Positions 6,507 to 14,696 of a DNA stretch of 34,607 nt are shown one piece after another. The notes under the pieces are model-generated. The model was not told the origin of the DNA. It saw nothing but the letters and a program-made list of their open reading frames with translations, and searched no databases. Position numbers and translations under genes: made by a program. This stretch comes from Polaromonas sp. A23 (lineage in GTDB: Bacteria; Pseudomonadota; Gammaproteobacteria; Burkholderiales; Burkholderiaceae_C), in the NCBI RefSeq assembly GCF_002001015.1, contig NZ_MUNO01000033.1, positions 1 through 34,607 on the forward strand. The letters run 5' to 3'. Numbering within the stretch: the first letter of the stretch is position 1; every line of letters begins with the position of its first letter.

Positions 6507-7385
6507 ATGGAATTGAATCTCGAGATCGTCACCACCCCGCCACGCCCGGCCGCCACCGTGGTTTTGCTGCGCGACGCGCCAGCCGGGCTGGAAGTGTTCC
6601 TGATGAAACGCCACGGCCTGTCTGACGTTCTGGGCGGCGCTTACGTTTTCCCTGGCGGCAAGCTGGATGCAGCAGACGCCGAGCTGGACATGGCGGCGCA
6701 CCTGGACCAGCCGCTGGACGCGTTGCATGCCGGGCTGAATGAACCCGAAATTGACGCACGAACCGCCGGCGCGCTGTACGTTGCCGCGCTGCGCGAAGCC
6801 TTTGAGGAGTGCGGTGTGCTGTTCGCACAGGGCCAGCCCGCCAGCGGACTGGCAGACCGTGCTGCCGCCTTGCTGCGTGACGGTCTTCACTTCAACGCAG
6901 TGCTTGCCCAGATGGCGCTGCGTTTGCAAACACTCAGCGTGGTGCCCTGGTCGCGCTGGATCACGCCCACCGCGCCGTCGGTGATGAACAAGCGGTTTGA
7001 CACACGTTTTTTTGTGGCCGCGGTACCCGACGGCCAGGTGGCGAGCCACGACAACTTTGAAACCACGGACAGCGTGTGGCTGAGCCCGCGCCAAGCGCTG
7101 CAGCAATACTGGGACCGCCAGATCGAGCTGGCGCCGCCGCAGATCATGAGCCTGGCGCATCTCTCGCGCCACGCGGGTGTGGCCAGCGTGCTGGCAGCGG
7201 CGCACGCGCGTCAGCCGCCGGTCATCCAGCCCGAACCTTTTGACGATGAAGGCGGCCGGGTGATTTGTTACCCCGGCGATGCCAGGCACTCAGTGCGCGA
7301 ACAGGCCCTGCCCGGCCCCACGCGCCTGAGCTACCGCAATAAGCGGTTCGAGCCCGAGGACGGTTTCGAAGCGCTGTTCGGCTGA
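6507..7385 (+). CDS. NUDT19-like Nudix hydrolase
   Basis: 292 residues from ATG 6507; an in-frame GTG at 6483 is an alternative. The Nudix fold is indicated by RPAATVVLLRD near the N-terminus, FMLKRHG-like FLMKRHGLSD, then VFPGGKLD (~48-54). About 45 residues later comes REAFEECGVLF (~96-106). In ordinary Nudix boxes GX5EX7REUXEEXGU these parts are contiguous; the long insertion between PGG and REAFEE is characteristic of NUDT19/RP2-type coenzyme A diphosphatases. The likely reaction is hydrolysis of CoA or acyl-CoA to 3',5'-ADP and phosphopantetheine, but the substrate is inferred. The neighbouring acyl-CoA-type SDR fits that theme. The 3' end overlaps the opposing dusC by 96 nt. Confidence 0.82.
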   Translation: MELNLEIVTTPPRPAATVVLLRDAPAGLEVFLMKRHGLSDVLGGAYVFPGGKLDAADAELDMAAHLDQPLDALHAGLNEPEIDARTAGALYVAALREAFEECGVLFAQGQPASGLADRAAALLRDGLHFNAVLAQMALRLQTLSVVPWSRWITPTAPSVMNKRFDTRFFVAAVPDGQVASHDNFETTDSVWLSPRQALQQYWDRQIELAPPQIMSLAHLSRHAGVASVLAAAHARQPPVIQPEPFDDEGGRVICYPGDARHSVREQALPGPTRLSYRNKRFEPEDGFEALFG

Positions 7386-8345
7386 AGCCGTGCGCCGTGG
7401 CACCTGTGCGCCGGCCGCTGCGAGCCAGCGGCTGATGGCTGCGGGTTCATTGAGGGTCCGCAACGCCTGGTAGGCCAGCTCAGCTTCCGGATGGCGCCGG
7501 CGCAGGAAGTTGAGCCACTGCTTGATCCGGCCCGCGCGTGAATGCGCATCAAGCCGGCTGCAAACCAGCTCCCAGAATTCGGCCAGCAACGGCAGCAAGG
7601 CCTCCCACGCCAGGCCCGCATGGGCGCCACCGCCCCGGATGGCCAGGGCCAAACCCGGGTCGGCCACCGCGCCGCGGCCCAGCATCAGCATGTCGCAACC
7701 CGAAGCCTCACGGCACCGGCGTGCATCTTCCACCGTCCAGATCTCGCCATTGGCCACCACCGGAATGCTGACAGCTGCACGGATGTCGGCAATGCGTTCC
7801 CAATAAGCCGGCGGCCGGTAAGCCTGCGCCTTGGTACGGGCGTGCACCACAAGCTCGCTCGCGCCGCTGCCGGCAATCGCCAACGCGCACGCTATGGCTT
7901 TGCTGTCGTCGTGAAAGCCCAGCCGCATCTTGGCCGATACCGGCATGGATGCGGGTACTGCGCGCCGCACGGCCGCAACAATGGCGGCAATCGTTTCGGG
8001 CTCTTGCAGCAGCGCGGCCCCGCCGCCATGGCGGTTGACCACCTTGGCCGGGCAGCCGAAATTAAGGTCGATGCCCGCCGGCCCCAGCGTGGCAAGCCGC
8101 GCCGCGTTTTCTGCCAGGCACACCGGGTCGGACCCGAGCAGTTGCGCCCGCACCGGTACGCCCGCCAGCGTGCGGCCACCCGTGTGCAGCTCGGGCACGA
8201 TGCGCGTGAACACACGCTCGGGCAGCAACTGGTCAGTGATGCGGATGAATTCGGACACACAGCGGTCAATGCCGCCCGCCCGCGTCAGGATGTCGCGCAA
8301 CACAAAATCAAGCAGCCCCTCCATGGGGGCCAGCAGGATGGTCAT
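7290..8345 (-). CDS. dusC: tRNA-dihydrouridine synthase, DusC type
   Basis: A 351-residue flavoenzyme (FMN TIM barrel) that reduces uridine to dihydrouridine in tRNA, at U16 if it is truly DusC. Visible motifs are the N-terminal LLAPMEGLLD (residues 4-13), which is diagnostic of the DusC branch, and the catalytic cysteine in DLNFGCPAKVVNRHGGG (Cys98). Further along are SAKMRLGF, VVHARTKAQAY, VVANGEIW and DMLMLGRGAVADP, which bind FMN phosphate. ATG 8345 has AGGGG 8 nt upstream. It is ~35 residues longer than the Escherichia coli enzyme, mostly at the C-terminus. That end runs into the opposing Nudix gene, a 96-nt tail-to-tail overlap in which both strands code. Confidence 0.92.
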   Translation of the reverse strand: MTILLAPMEGLLDFVLRDILTRAGGIDRCVSEFIRITDQLLPERVFTRIVPELHTGGRTLAGVPVRAQLLGSDPVCLAENAARLATLGPAGIDLNFGCPAKVVNRHGGGAALLQEPETIAAIVAAVRRAVPASMPVSAKMRLGFHDDSKAIACALAIAGSGASELVVHARTKAQAYRPPAYWERIADIRAAVSIPVVANGEIWTVEDARRCREASGCDMLMLGRGAVADPGLALAIRGGGAHAGLAWEALLPLLAEFWELVCSRLDAHSRAGRIKQWLNFLRRRHPEAELAYQALRTLNEPAAISRWLAAAGAQVPRRTASAEQRFETVLGLEPLIAVAQARGAGQGLFAH

Positions 8346-8497
8346 GGTTTCACCCCTGACAGGACGGTGAAGATGGCGGAGACGATGAGAGGAATGGACA
8401 TGGATAGGCCGGGCAGGATGCAGGTGTTTTAACAGATGACCGGCTCCGCAGGCCCGAAAAGGCCGTTTTCAGGCTTTTCCACTAATAAAAAAGCGCT

Positions 8498-8542
8498 TTC
8501 CCCCAATAGGCGCGGGTGCAAGCAGCTATAAATTACATAGCA
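8498..8542 (-). repeat. Intergenic two-stem repeat, copy C
   Basis: On the minus strand it reads TGCTATgtaatttATAGCTGCTTGcaCCCG followed by a GGGGG run. It aligns with copies A, B, D, E and F, and is closest to copy A. It lies between dusC and the efflux operon. Confidence 0.72.
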
Positions 8543-8604
8543 GAAGAAACCGCCGAGCTACTTGCATCCAGATCGCAGACAGCACGAAGCACACTCTTAC
8601 CCAG

Positions 8605-8692
8605 TGGGGGCCGCGGGTCCGGCTCCGCCGGCCCGCAGGCGCCCGTCCCCTGCAAGGGGAAAGGGCGCTACACGAAGTGAGCGCCAATAGGG
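8605..8692 (+). repeat. GC-rich dispersed repeat, copy 1
   Basis: GGGGGCCGCGGGTCCGGCTC, then GCCGGCCCGCAGGCGC, a CCCC...GGGG stem, and TACACGAAGTGA. The same order recurs in inverted orientation at 31266-31354. It contains two hairpins (CCGGC/GCCGG and CCCCTGCAAGGGG) and is placed downstream of the efflux operon. Confidence 0.7.
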
Positions 8693-8714
8693 GTGTGCCT
8701 ATTTCACAGGGGTG

Positions 8715-10121
8715 TCAAGTGTTCCAGCCACCGCCCAGCGCACGGATCAACCCCACCGTGGCCACGTACTGCGACGCTTTCACCTGCAGCGCCTGGCGGC
8801 GATTGCGCAGTTCGCTGCGCTGTGCATCAAGCAGCTCGAGCTGGCTGACAAAGCCGTTGCGGTAGCGCGAGTCCGACAGCAGCGTGGCGCGCGCAGCAGA
8901 AGCAACCGAGCGCGACTGGGCCTCGGACTGCTCCGCCAGCAGGCGCAGGGCCGAGAGCTGGTCTTCCACGTCCCTGAAGGCGACGAGGATCTGCTCGCGG
9001 TAGCTGGCCAGCGCAATATCAAGTTCGGCATTGGCGTTGTTAACCCCGGCTTCACGGCGGCCGCCGTCAAACAGCGGCAACGACAGCAAGGCCCCAACGC
9101 CCCAGGCGCGGGTGGACATCTTGAACAGGTCGCCGATTTCGGGCGCAGCGTAACCGCCATTGGCCGTCAGCGAGAAAACCGGAAACCAGGCGGCTTTGGC
9201 CACGCCCACACGCGCCTGCGCGGCCTGCATGCTGCTCTGGGCGGCCGACACATCAGGCCGGCGCACCAGCACCGTGCTCGGTACACCGGCGGGTATCACC
9301 GGCAGGGCCGTGGTCCATTCGCCCGAAGGGAGCTGAAAACTCGAAGCCACCTCGCCCACCAGCACGGCGAGTGCATGCTCCAGCTCGGCGCGGCGGCGGT
9401 CCAGCGCGAGTGCTTCCGATTCGGTGGAGGCCACCTCGGTGCGCACCCGGGCCACATCCAGTTCGGCCACGTCGCCTTCCCTGAAACGCACTTCAGTCAG
9501 ACGCAAAGTGTTGCGGTAGGCCTGCAGCGTGTCGCGGACCAGGGCGCGTTCAGCGTCAAGTGCGCGCAGGTTCAGATAGGTTTGCGCCACGTCTGCCTGC
9601 ACCAGCAATTGCGCACTGCGCAGCAGCGACTCGCGCGACTGCGCGTCCAGCGAGGCGGCATCCGAGGCACCCGCCAACTTGCCGAAGAGATCCACCTCGT
9701 AGGAAAAATTGGCACCCACACTCACCACGGTTTTGGGCCGGTTGTTGGCCGCAGGGTCGGTCTGGCGAACCGCGCCAGCGCCCAGGCCGAGCTGGGGCGA
9801 ACGGTCAGCGTCGGCACGGCGCGCGATGGCACGCGCCTGCGCCAGCCTGCCCGCTGCAACCGACAAGCTGTTGTTGCTGCGCAGCGCCTGCGTCACCAGC
9901 TGGTCCAGCACCGGGTCAGAAAAAGCCTTCCACCATTGCGCCTGGAAAGGCGCGGCGGGGGCCGTGTCGGCCGCCACCGCCCTGCTCTCCCGGAACAGGG
10001 TCGGGGTCACCGGCAGGGCTGAGGGGTCAATGGCAGGCGGGCTGCTTGCGCAACCGGCGAGTACCAGCGCAGCCATCAGGGGCGCCAGCAACGGGCGAGC
10101 CGCAGGAAAGAGATAGGTCAT
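8715..10121 (-). CDS. RND efflux outer-membrane lipoprotein (NodT/OprN family)
   Basis: 468 residues from ATG 10121, which has GGGAG 8 nt upstream; an in-frame ATG at 10157 is inside the end of the pump gene and less likely. The lipoprotein signal peptide has lipobox LAGC (Cys24). Two repeats of the TolC-like outer-membrane factor fold follow: WWKAFSDPVLDQLVTQAL, the periplasmic coiled coils, FSYEVDLFGK, AQTYLNLRALDAERAL and later PLFDGGRREAGVNNANAEL. The protein trimerises as the outer-membrane channel of a tripartite pump and would connect to the adaptor and RND pump encoded immediately upstream (28-nt gap). It is the last gene of the operon. Confidence 0.92.
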   Translation of the reverse strand: MTYLFPAARPLLAPLMAALVLAGCASSPPAIDPSALPVTPTLFRESRAVAADTAPAAPFQAQWWKAFSDPVLDQLVTQALRSNNSLSVAAGRLAQARAIARRADADRSPQLGLGAGAVRQTDPAANNRPKTVVSVGANFSYEVDLFGKLAGASDAASLDAQSRESLLRSAQLLVQADVAQTYLNLRALDAERALVRDTLQAYRNTLRLTEVRFREGDVAELDVARVRTEVASTESEALALDRRRAELEHALAVLVGEVASSFQLPSGEWTTALPVIPAGVPSTVLVRRPDVSAAQSSMQAAQARVGVAKAAWFPVFSLTANGGYAAPEIGDLFKMSTRAWGVGALLSLPLFDGGRREAGVNNANAELDIALASYREQILVAFRDVEDQLSALRLLAEQSEAQSRSVASAARATLLSDSRYRNGFVSQLELLDAQRSELRNRRQALQVKASQYVATVGLIRALGGGWNT

Positions 10122-10149
10122 GGTTGTCACTCCCGGGTAAGGGTGGGTT

Positions 10150-13100
10150 TTATTCATGGTGTTTCAGGGAAGCCGCCGGTTGCGCATGCAGCGCTGCGCC
10201 ACCGCTGGCCGAACTGCCGGCAAAGGCTTCCACATGCGGCACCTCGCCGTGCAGCTTGAGCGGGCGGTTACCGGTGAGGCTGCGCAGGGCCACATAAAAG
10301 ACGGGCGTGAGGAACAGCCCGAAAGCCGTGACGCCGATCATTCCGGAGAACACCGCCACACCCATGGCGGCGCGCATCTCGGCGCCCGCGCCGGTGGAAA
10401 GCACCAGGGGCAGCACGCCCATGATGAAGGCCAGCGAGGTCATGAGGATGGGGCGTAGACGCAGGCGGCTGGCTTCAATTGCGGCCTGCACCGGCGAGCG
10501 CCCGGCAAACTCGAGCTCGCGTGCAAACTCCACGATCAGAATCGCGTTTTTCGCCGACAGCCCGACCAGCACCATCAGCCCGATCTGCGTGAAGACGTTG
10601 TTGTCGCCGCTCGAGACCCAGACACCGGTCATCGCCGCCAGCAGGCTCATGGGCACGATCAGGATGATGGCGATCGGCAACGTCAGGCTTTCGTACTGCG
10701 CGGCCAGCACCAGGAAGACCAGCAGGATGGCGAGCGGGAACACCAGCACCGCCGAATTGCCGGCCAGGATTTCCTGGTAGGTCAGCTCGGTCCACTCGTA
10801 GCTGATGCCTTTGGGCAGGGTCTCGGCTGCGATGCGTTCAATCGCTTCCTGCGCCTGGCCGGACGAATAGCCGGGAGCAGGCCCGCCACTGACGTCGGCC
10901 GACAGGTAGCCGTTGTAGCGCATCGCACGCTCGGGGCCAAAGCTGGGCTGCACCTTCATCAGCGCCGAGAGCGGCACCATTTCGCCGGTGGTCGAACGCA
11001 CCTTGAGCAGGCCCACATCCTCCGCCCTTGCACGGTAAGGCGCATCAGCCTGCACACGCACGCTGTAGGTGCGGCCGAACTTGTTGAAGTCGTTCGCGTA
11101 CAGGCTGCCGAGGTAGATCTGCATGGTGTCAAAAATGTCGGTCACCGGCACATTGAGCTGGCGCGCCTTGGTGCGGTCGATGTCGGCGTACAGCTGCGGC
11201 ACGTTGACCTGCCAGCTGGTGAAGGTGCCGGCGATCTCCGGCGCCTGCGCCACCTTGGCCAGGAAAGCTTTCACGGCACCGTCCATCGCGTCGTAGCCCA
11301 GCGAGCCGCGGTCTTCCAGCTGCAGTTTGAAGCCGCCCGTGGTACCCAGTCCTTCGACCGGCGGCGGCGGGAACATCACGATGAAGGCGTCCTGGATGCC
11401 GGCGAAAGCCCCATTCAGTTGCCCCGCGACGGCGCCGCCACTCTGGTCTGCCTGCTTGCGTTCGGCAAAAGGCTTGAGCGTGGCGAAGACGATGCCGGAG
11501 TTGGAGCTGTTGGTGAAGCCGTTGATCGACAGACCGGGAAAGGCAATCGCGTCTTCCACATTCGGGTTCTTCTTCATGATCTCGCCCATGCGCTGGATCA
11601 CGTCTTCAGTGCGGTCCAGCGTCGCACCGTCAGGCAGCTGCGCAAAACCGATCAGGTACTGCTTGTCCTGCGCCGGCACAAAGCCACCGGGTACCAGCTT
11701 GAAGATGCCGACCGTCGCGCCCACCAGCACCAGGTACATCACCAGCATCAGGGTCTTGCGCGAGATCGCGCCCTTCACGCCGGTGCTGTAGCCAGCCGCG
11801 CCGCGGCCGAACAGGCGGTTGAAGCCGGCGAAGAAACGGCCGAACACCTTGTCCATGCCACGCGTCAGCGCGTCCTTCGGTGCATCGTGGCTCTTGAGCA
11901 GCAAGGCCGCCAGCGCTGGCGAGAGCGTCAGCGAATTGATGGCCGAGATCACGGTCGAGATTGCAATCGTCACCGCGAACTGCCGGTAGAACTGGCCTGT
12001 CAGCCCACTGATGAAGGCCAGCGGCACAAACACCGCCACCAGCACCAGCGCAATCGCGATGATGGGGCCGGACACCTCGCGCATGGCGCGGTAGGTGGCC
12101 TCGCGCGGCGTGAGACCAGCCTCGATGTTGCGTTCCACGTTTTCCACCACCACGATGGCGTCATCGACCACGATGCCGATGGCCAGCACCAGCCCGAAGA
12201 GGCTGAGCGCGTTGATCGAAAAACCCAGCAGGTGCAGCACGGCAAAGGTACCCACCACCGACACCGGCACCGCCAGCAGCGGGATGATGGAAGCGCGCCA
12301 GGTCTGCAGGAACAGGATCACCACCAGCACCACCAGTGCAATGGCTTCAAGCAGGGTCGTGATCACCGACTTGATGGACGCACGCACAAACTGCGTCGGG
12401 TCGTAGGCGATGCGGTATTCCACGCCTTCAGGCATGTTCTTCGCCAGCTCGTCCATGGTCTGGCGCACGGCGTCCGAAATTTCCAGCGAATTGGAGCCGG
12501 GCGCCTGGAACACGCCCATGCCGACGGCAGGCTTGTTGTTCAGCAGCGAACGCAGGGCGTACTCGGAAGCGCCCAGTTCCAGGCGGGCGATATCGCGCAG
12601 CCGCGTCACCGCACCGTCGGCGCCGGTCTTGACAATGATGTCGCCGAACTCTTCCTCGTTCTGCAACCGGCCCTGTGCATTGATCGACAACTGCATGTCC
12701 ACACCCGCCAGCCCCGGCGATGCGCCGACCACGCCAGCGGCCGCCTGCACGTTCTGCCCGCGGATGGCTGCCACCACGTCGCTGGCCGAGAGGCCGCGCT
12801 GCGCGACCTTCTGCGGGTCCAGCCAGACGCGCATGGAATAGTCACCGCCGCCAAAGACCTGCACCTGGCCCACGCCCTGGATGCGCGCAAGCCGGTCCTT
12901 GACGTTGAGCACCGCGTAGTTGCGCAGGTAGTTGATGTCATAGCGGTCATTCGGCGAGACCAGGTGCACCACCATCGTGATGTTGGGCGCGCTCTTGACC
13001 GTCGTCACGCCGAGCCGACGCACTTCCTCGGGCAGGCGCGGCTCGGCCTGCGAGACGCGGTTCTGCACCATCTGCTGCGCCTTGTCGGGGTCGGTGCCGA

Positions 13101-13392
13101 GCTTGAAGGTCACCGTCAGCGTCATCACGCCGTCGGTGGTGGCCTGGCTGCCCATGTAGAGCATGCCCTCGACGCCGTTGATGGCCTCTTCGAGCGGCAT
13201 GGCCACGGTTTCGGCGATCACCTTGGGGTTGGCGCCGGGATACTGGGCGCGCACCACCACGGAAGGCGGCGCAACTTCCGGGTATTCGGAAATCGGCAGA
13301 CCCTGCAATGCCACCAGGCCGGCAATCAGCATCAGCAGCGACAGCACGCCGGCAAAAATCGGCCGGTCAATAAAAAATTTTGAGAGATTCAT
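10150..13392 (-). CDS. RND multidrug efflux pump, HAE1 family (MexF/AcrB-like)
   Basis: A 1080-residue inner-membrane proton-driven exporter, full length for the family. The N-terminus MNLSKFFIDRPIFAGVLSLL and the start of the porter domain (ISEYPEVAPPSVVVRAQYPGA) are canonical. TM4 carries the proton-relay pair in GIVVDDAIVVVENVERN (Asp-Asp, near residues 405-408). FPPPPVEGLGTTGGFK and YLGSLYANDFNKFGRTY are typical of the second porter half, and GLSAKNAILIVEFARE lies in TM10. The composition is closest in style to MexF, and the exported drugs are unknown. It lies 34 nt after the adaptor gene and is followed by the outer-membrane factor, forming a complete pump. Confidence 0.94.
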   Translation of the reverse strand: MNLSKFFIDRPIFAGVLSLLMLIAGLVALQGLPISEYPEVAPPSVVVRAQYPGANPKVIAETVAMPLEEAINGVEGMLYMGSQATTDGVMTLTVTFKLGTDPDKAQQMVQNRVSQAEPRLPEEVRRLGVTTVKSAPNITMVVHLVSPNDRYDINYLRNYAVLNVKDRLARIQGVGQVQVFGGGDYSMRVWLDPQKVAQRGLSASDVVAAIRGQNVQAAAGVVGASPGLAGVDMQLSINAQGRLQNEEEFGDIIVKTGADGAVTRLRDIARLELGASEYALRSLLNNKPAVGMGVFQAPGSNSLEISDAVRQTMDELAKNMPEGVEYRIAYDPTQFVRASIKSVITTLLEAIALVVLVVILFLQTWRASIIPLLAVPVSVVGTFAVLHLLGFSINALSLFGLVLAIGIVVDDAIVVVENVERNIEAGLTPREATYRAMREVSGPIIAIALVLVAVFVPLAFISGLTGQFYRQFAVTIAISTVISAINSLTLSPALAALLLKSHDAPKDALTRGMDKVFGRFFAGFNRLFGRGAAGYSTGVKGAISRKTLMLVMYLVLVGATVGIFKLVPGGFVPAQDKQYLIGFAQLPDGATLDRTEDVIQRMGEIMKKNPNVEDAIAFPGLSINGFTNSSNSGIVFATLKPFAERKQADQSGGAVAGQLNGAFAGIQDAFIVMFPPPPVEGLGTTGGFKLQLEDRGSLGYDAMDGAVKAFLAKVAQAPEIAGTFTSWQVNVPQLYADIDRTKARQLNVPVTDIFDTMQIYLGSLYANDFNKFGRTYSVRVQADAPYRARAEDVGLLKVRSTTGEMVPLSALMKVQPSFGPERAMRYNGYLSADVSGGPAPGYSSGQAQEAIERIAAETLPKGISYEWTELTYQEILAGNSAVLVFPLAILLVFLVLAAQYESLTLPIAIILIVPMSLLAAMTGVWVSSGDNNVFTQIGLMVLVGLSAKNAILIVEFARELEFAGRSPVQAAIEASRLRLRPILMTSLAFIMGVLPLVLSTGAGAEMRAAMGVAVFSGMIGVTAFGLFLTPVFYVALRSLTGNRPLKLHGEVPHVEAFAGSSASGGAALHAQPAASLKHHE

Positions 13393-13426
13393 GGCAATTC
13401 TTCTTGTTCAGGTATCAAGACCAGGC

Positions 13427-14665
13427 TTATGACTTGGCCGCGACCTTGACGGGCTTGTCGGCATTGAGAAGTTCTGTCTTGGCAGACATCTCGACCTGCT
13501 GCGGTGCGACCAACGCGCCGGGCCGGACACGTTGCAGGCCGTTGACCACAATTCGCTCATTGGCCGCCAGGCCGCCCTTGACCACGCGCAGGCCATTGAC
13601 GGAAGCGCCCAGCGTGACTTCGCGGTACGCCGCCTTGTTATCCGCGCCCACGACCATGACGAACTTCTTGTTCTGGTCGGTACCCACCGCGCGCTCATTG
13701 ATCAGCAATGCCGCCGTTTTGCCGGCCTGGCCCATGCGGATGCGTGCGAACTGGCCGGGCATGAGCTGGCCGTCCTTGTTGTCGAACACTGCACGTGCGC
13801 GCACGGTGCCGCTTTTGGCATCCACCTGGTTGTCAACCAGCTGCAGCTTGCCTTCAAACGGTGTGTCGGCACTGGCCGCCGTTCCCATCTGCACCGGAAT
13901 TCGCTCGAGCTGGCGGTTCCCCGCAGCGCCGGTGCCCTGCACTTCTTTCAGTGCGCGGGCCACCACCTGCTCGTCGGCGTCAAAGCTCGCGTAGATCGGG
14001 CTCACGGAGACCAGGGTAGTCAACACGGGTGCGCCGGGGCCCGCGGCCACCAGGTTGCCCACCGTCACCTCCAGCTTGCCGACGCGGCCAGCCACCGGCG
14101 CACGCACCTGGGTGTAGCCCAGGCTCAGTTGCGCCGTTTGCAGCGCGGCCTGCGCCGCACGCAGGTTGGCATCGGCTTCGCCCTTGCCATTGGTGCGCTC
14201 GTCAAACTCGCGTTTTGAAATGGCCTGCTCGCTCCACAGGCGCTGCGAACGGTCGTGCTCGCCTTTGGCCTGTGCCAGACGCGCCTGCGCGGCCGCAACC
14301 TGCGCACCGGCACGCTCCACTTCAGCGGCATAAGGTGCCGGGTCAATCGTCAGAAGCAGTTCGCCTTTTTTGACGAGTGCGCCCTCACGGAAATGAACTG
14401 CCTGGATGGTGCCCGCCACACGCGAACGAATGTCCACGCGCTCCACCGCTTCCAGTCGGCCCGAAAACTCGTCCCAGGCAGCCACTTCGCTTTGCACGAC
14501 CACGGCCACGGAGACCGGCATGGCGGGCGGCTCTGCCCCGGCGCCGGGTTGGGCCCGGGAACTGCTGCCGCCAAAAATCACGACCGACAAAGTGGTGACG
14601 GCCAACACGGCCAGCGCAACGGCCAGCAGGCGGCGCTTGTGGGTGTGTAAACGAATCGATGGCAT
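13427..14665 (-). CDS. RND efflux periplasmic adaptor (MexE-like)
   Basis: 412 residues from ATG 14665, which has CGGAG 6 nt upstream; the frame extends further 5' but without a site. The N-terminal hydrophobic segment (residues ~12-32) has no lipobox cysteine, so it is a signal anchor. The adaptor domains follow in order: the beta-barrel/lipoyl half-motif GRLEAVERVDIRSRVAGTI, GALVKKGELLLTIDPAPY, an alpha-hairpin (AQVAAAQARLAQAKGEHDRSQ), the second lipoyl half (GYTQVRAPVAGRVGK) and the membrane-proximal domain. It bridges the pump and outer-membrane channel. It is second in the operon, 31 nt after the hydrolase-like gene. Confidence 0.92.
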   Translation of the reverse strand: MPSIRLHTHKRRLLAVALAVLAVTTLSVVIFGGSSSRAQPGAGAEPPAMPVSVAVVVQSEVAAWDEFSGRLEAVERVDIRSRVAGTIQAVHFREGALVKKGELLLTIDPAPYAAEVERAGAQVAAAQARLAQAKGEHDRSQRLWSEQAISKREFDERTNGKGEADANLRAAQAALQTAQLSLGYTQVRAPVAGRVGKLEVTVGNLVAAGPGAPVLTTLVSVSPIYASFDADEQVVARALKEVQGTGAAGNRQLERIPVQMGTAASADTPFEGKLQLVDNQVDAKSGTVRARAVFDNKDGQLMPGQFARIRMGQAGKTAALLINERAVGTDQNKKFVMVVGADNKAAYREVTLGASVNGLRVVKGGLAANERIVVNGLQRVRPGALVAPQQVEMSAKTELLNADKPVKVAAKS

Positions 14666-14696
14666 GAAAAACTCCGTCAAAAAGAAAACAAAAAAA

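Larger units (their letters stand above)
8346..8714. other. 369-nt intergenic region made largely of repeats
   Basis: No gene is supported. It contains a copy of the two-stem repeat (8498-8542) and a copy of the GC-rich repeat (8605-8692), leaving short spacers. The start-proximal part serves as the dusC leader, and the far end is the 3' flank of the outer-membrane efflux gene. Confidence 0.65.

Noticed and set aside
8712..10022. 436-codon plus-strand frame opposite the outer-membrane efflux gene
   Set aside because: Same type of GC-driven antisense frame; no start signal, and the minus-strand lipoprotein is unambiguous.
11419..13383. Long open frame (654 codons) antisense to the RND pump gene
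   Set aside because: It mirrors the codon structure of the real gene on the other strand; the product is His/Arg/Gln-rich with no family resemblance. High GC makes such antisense frames common.
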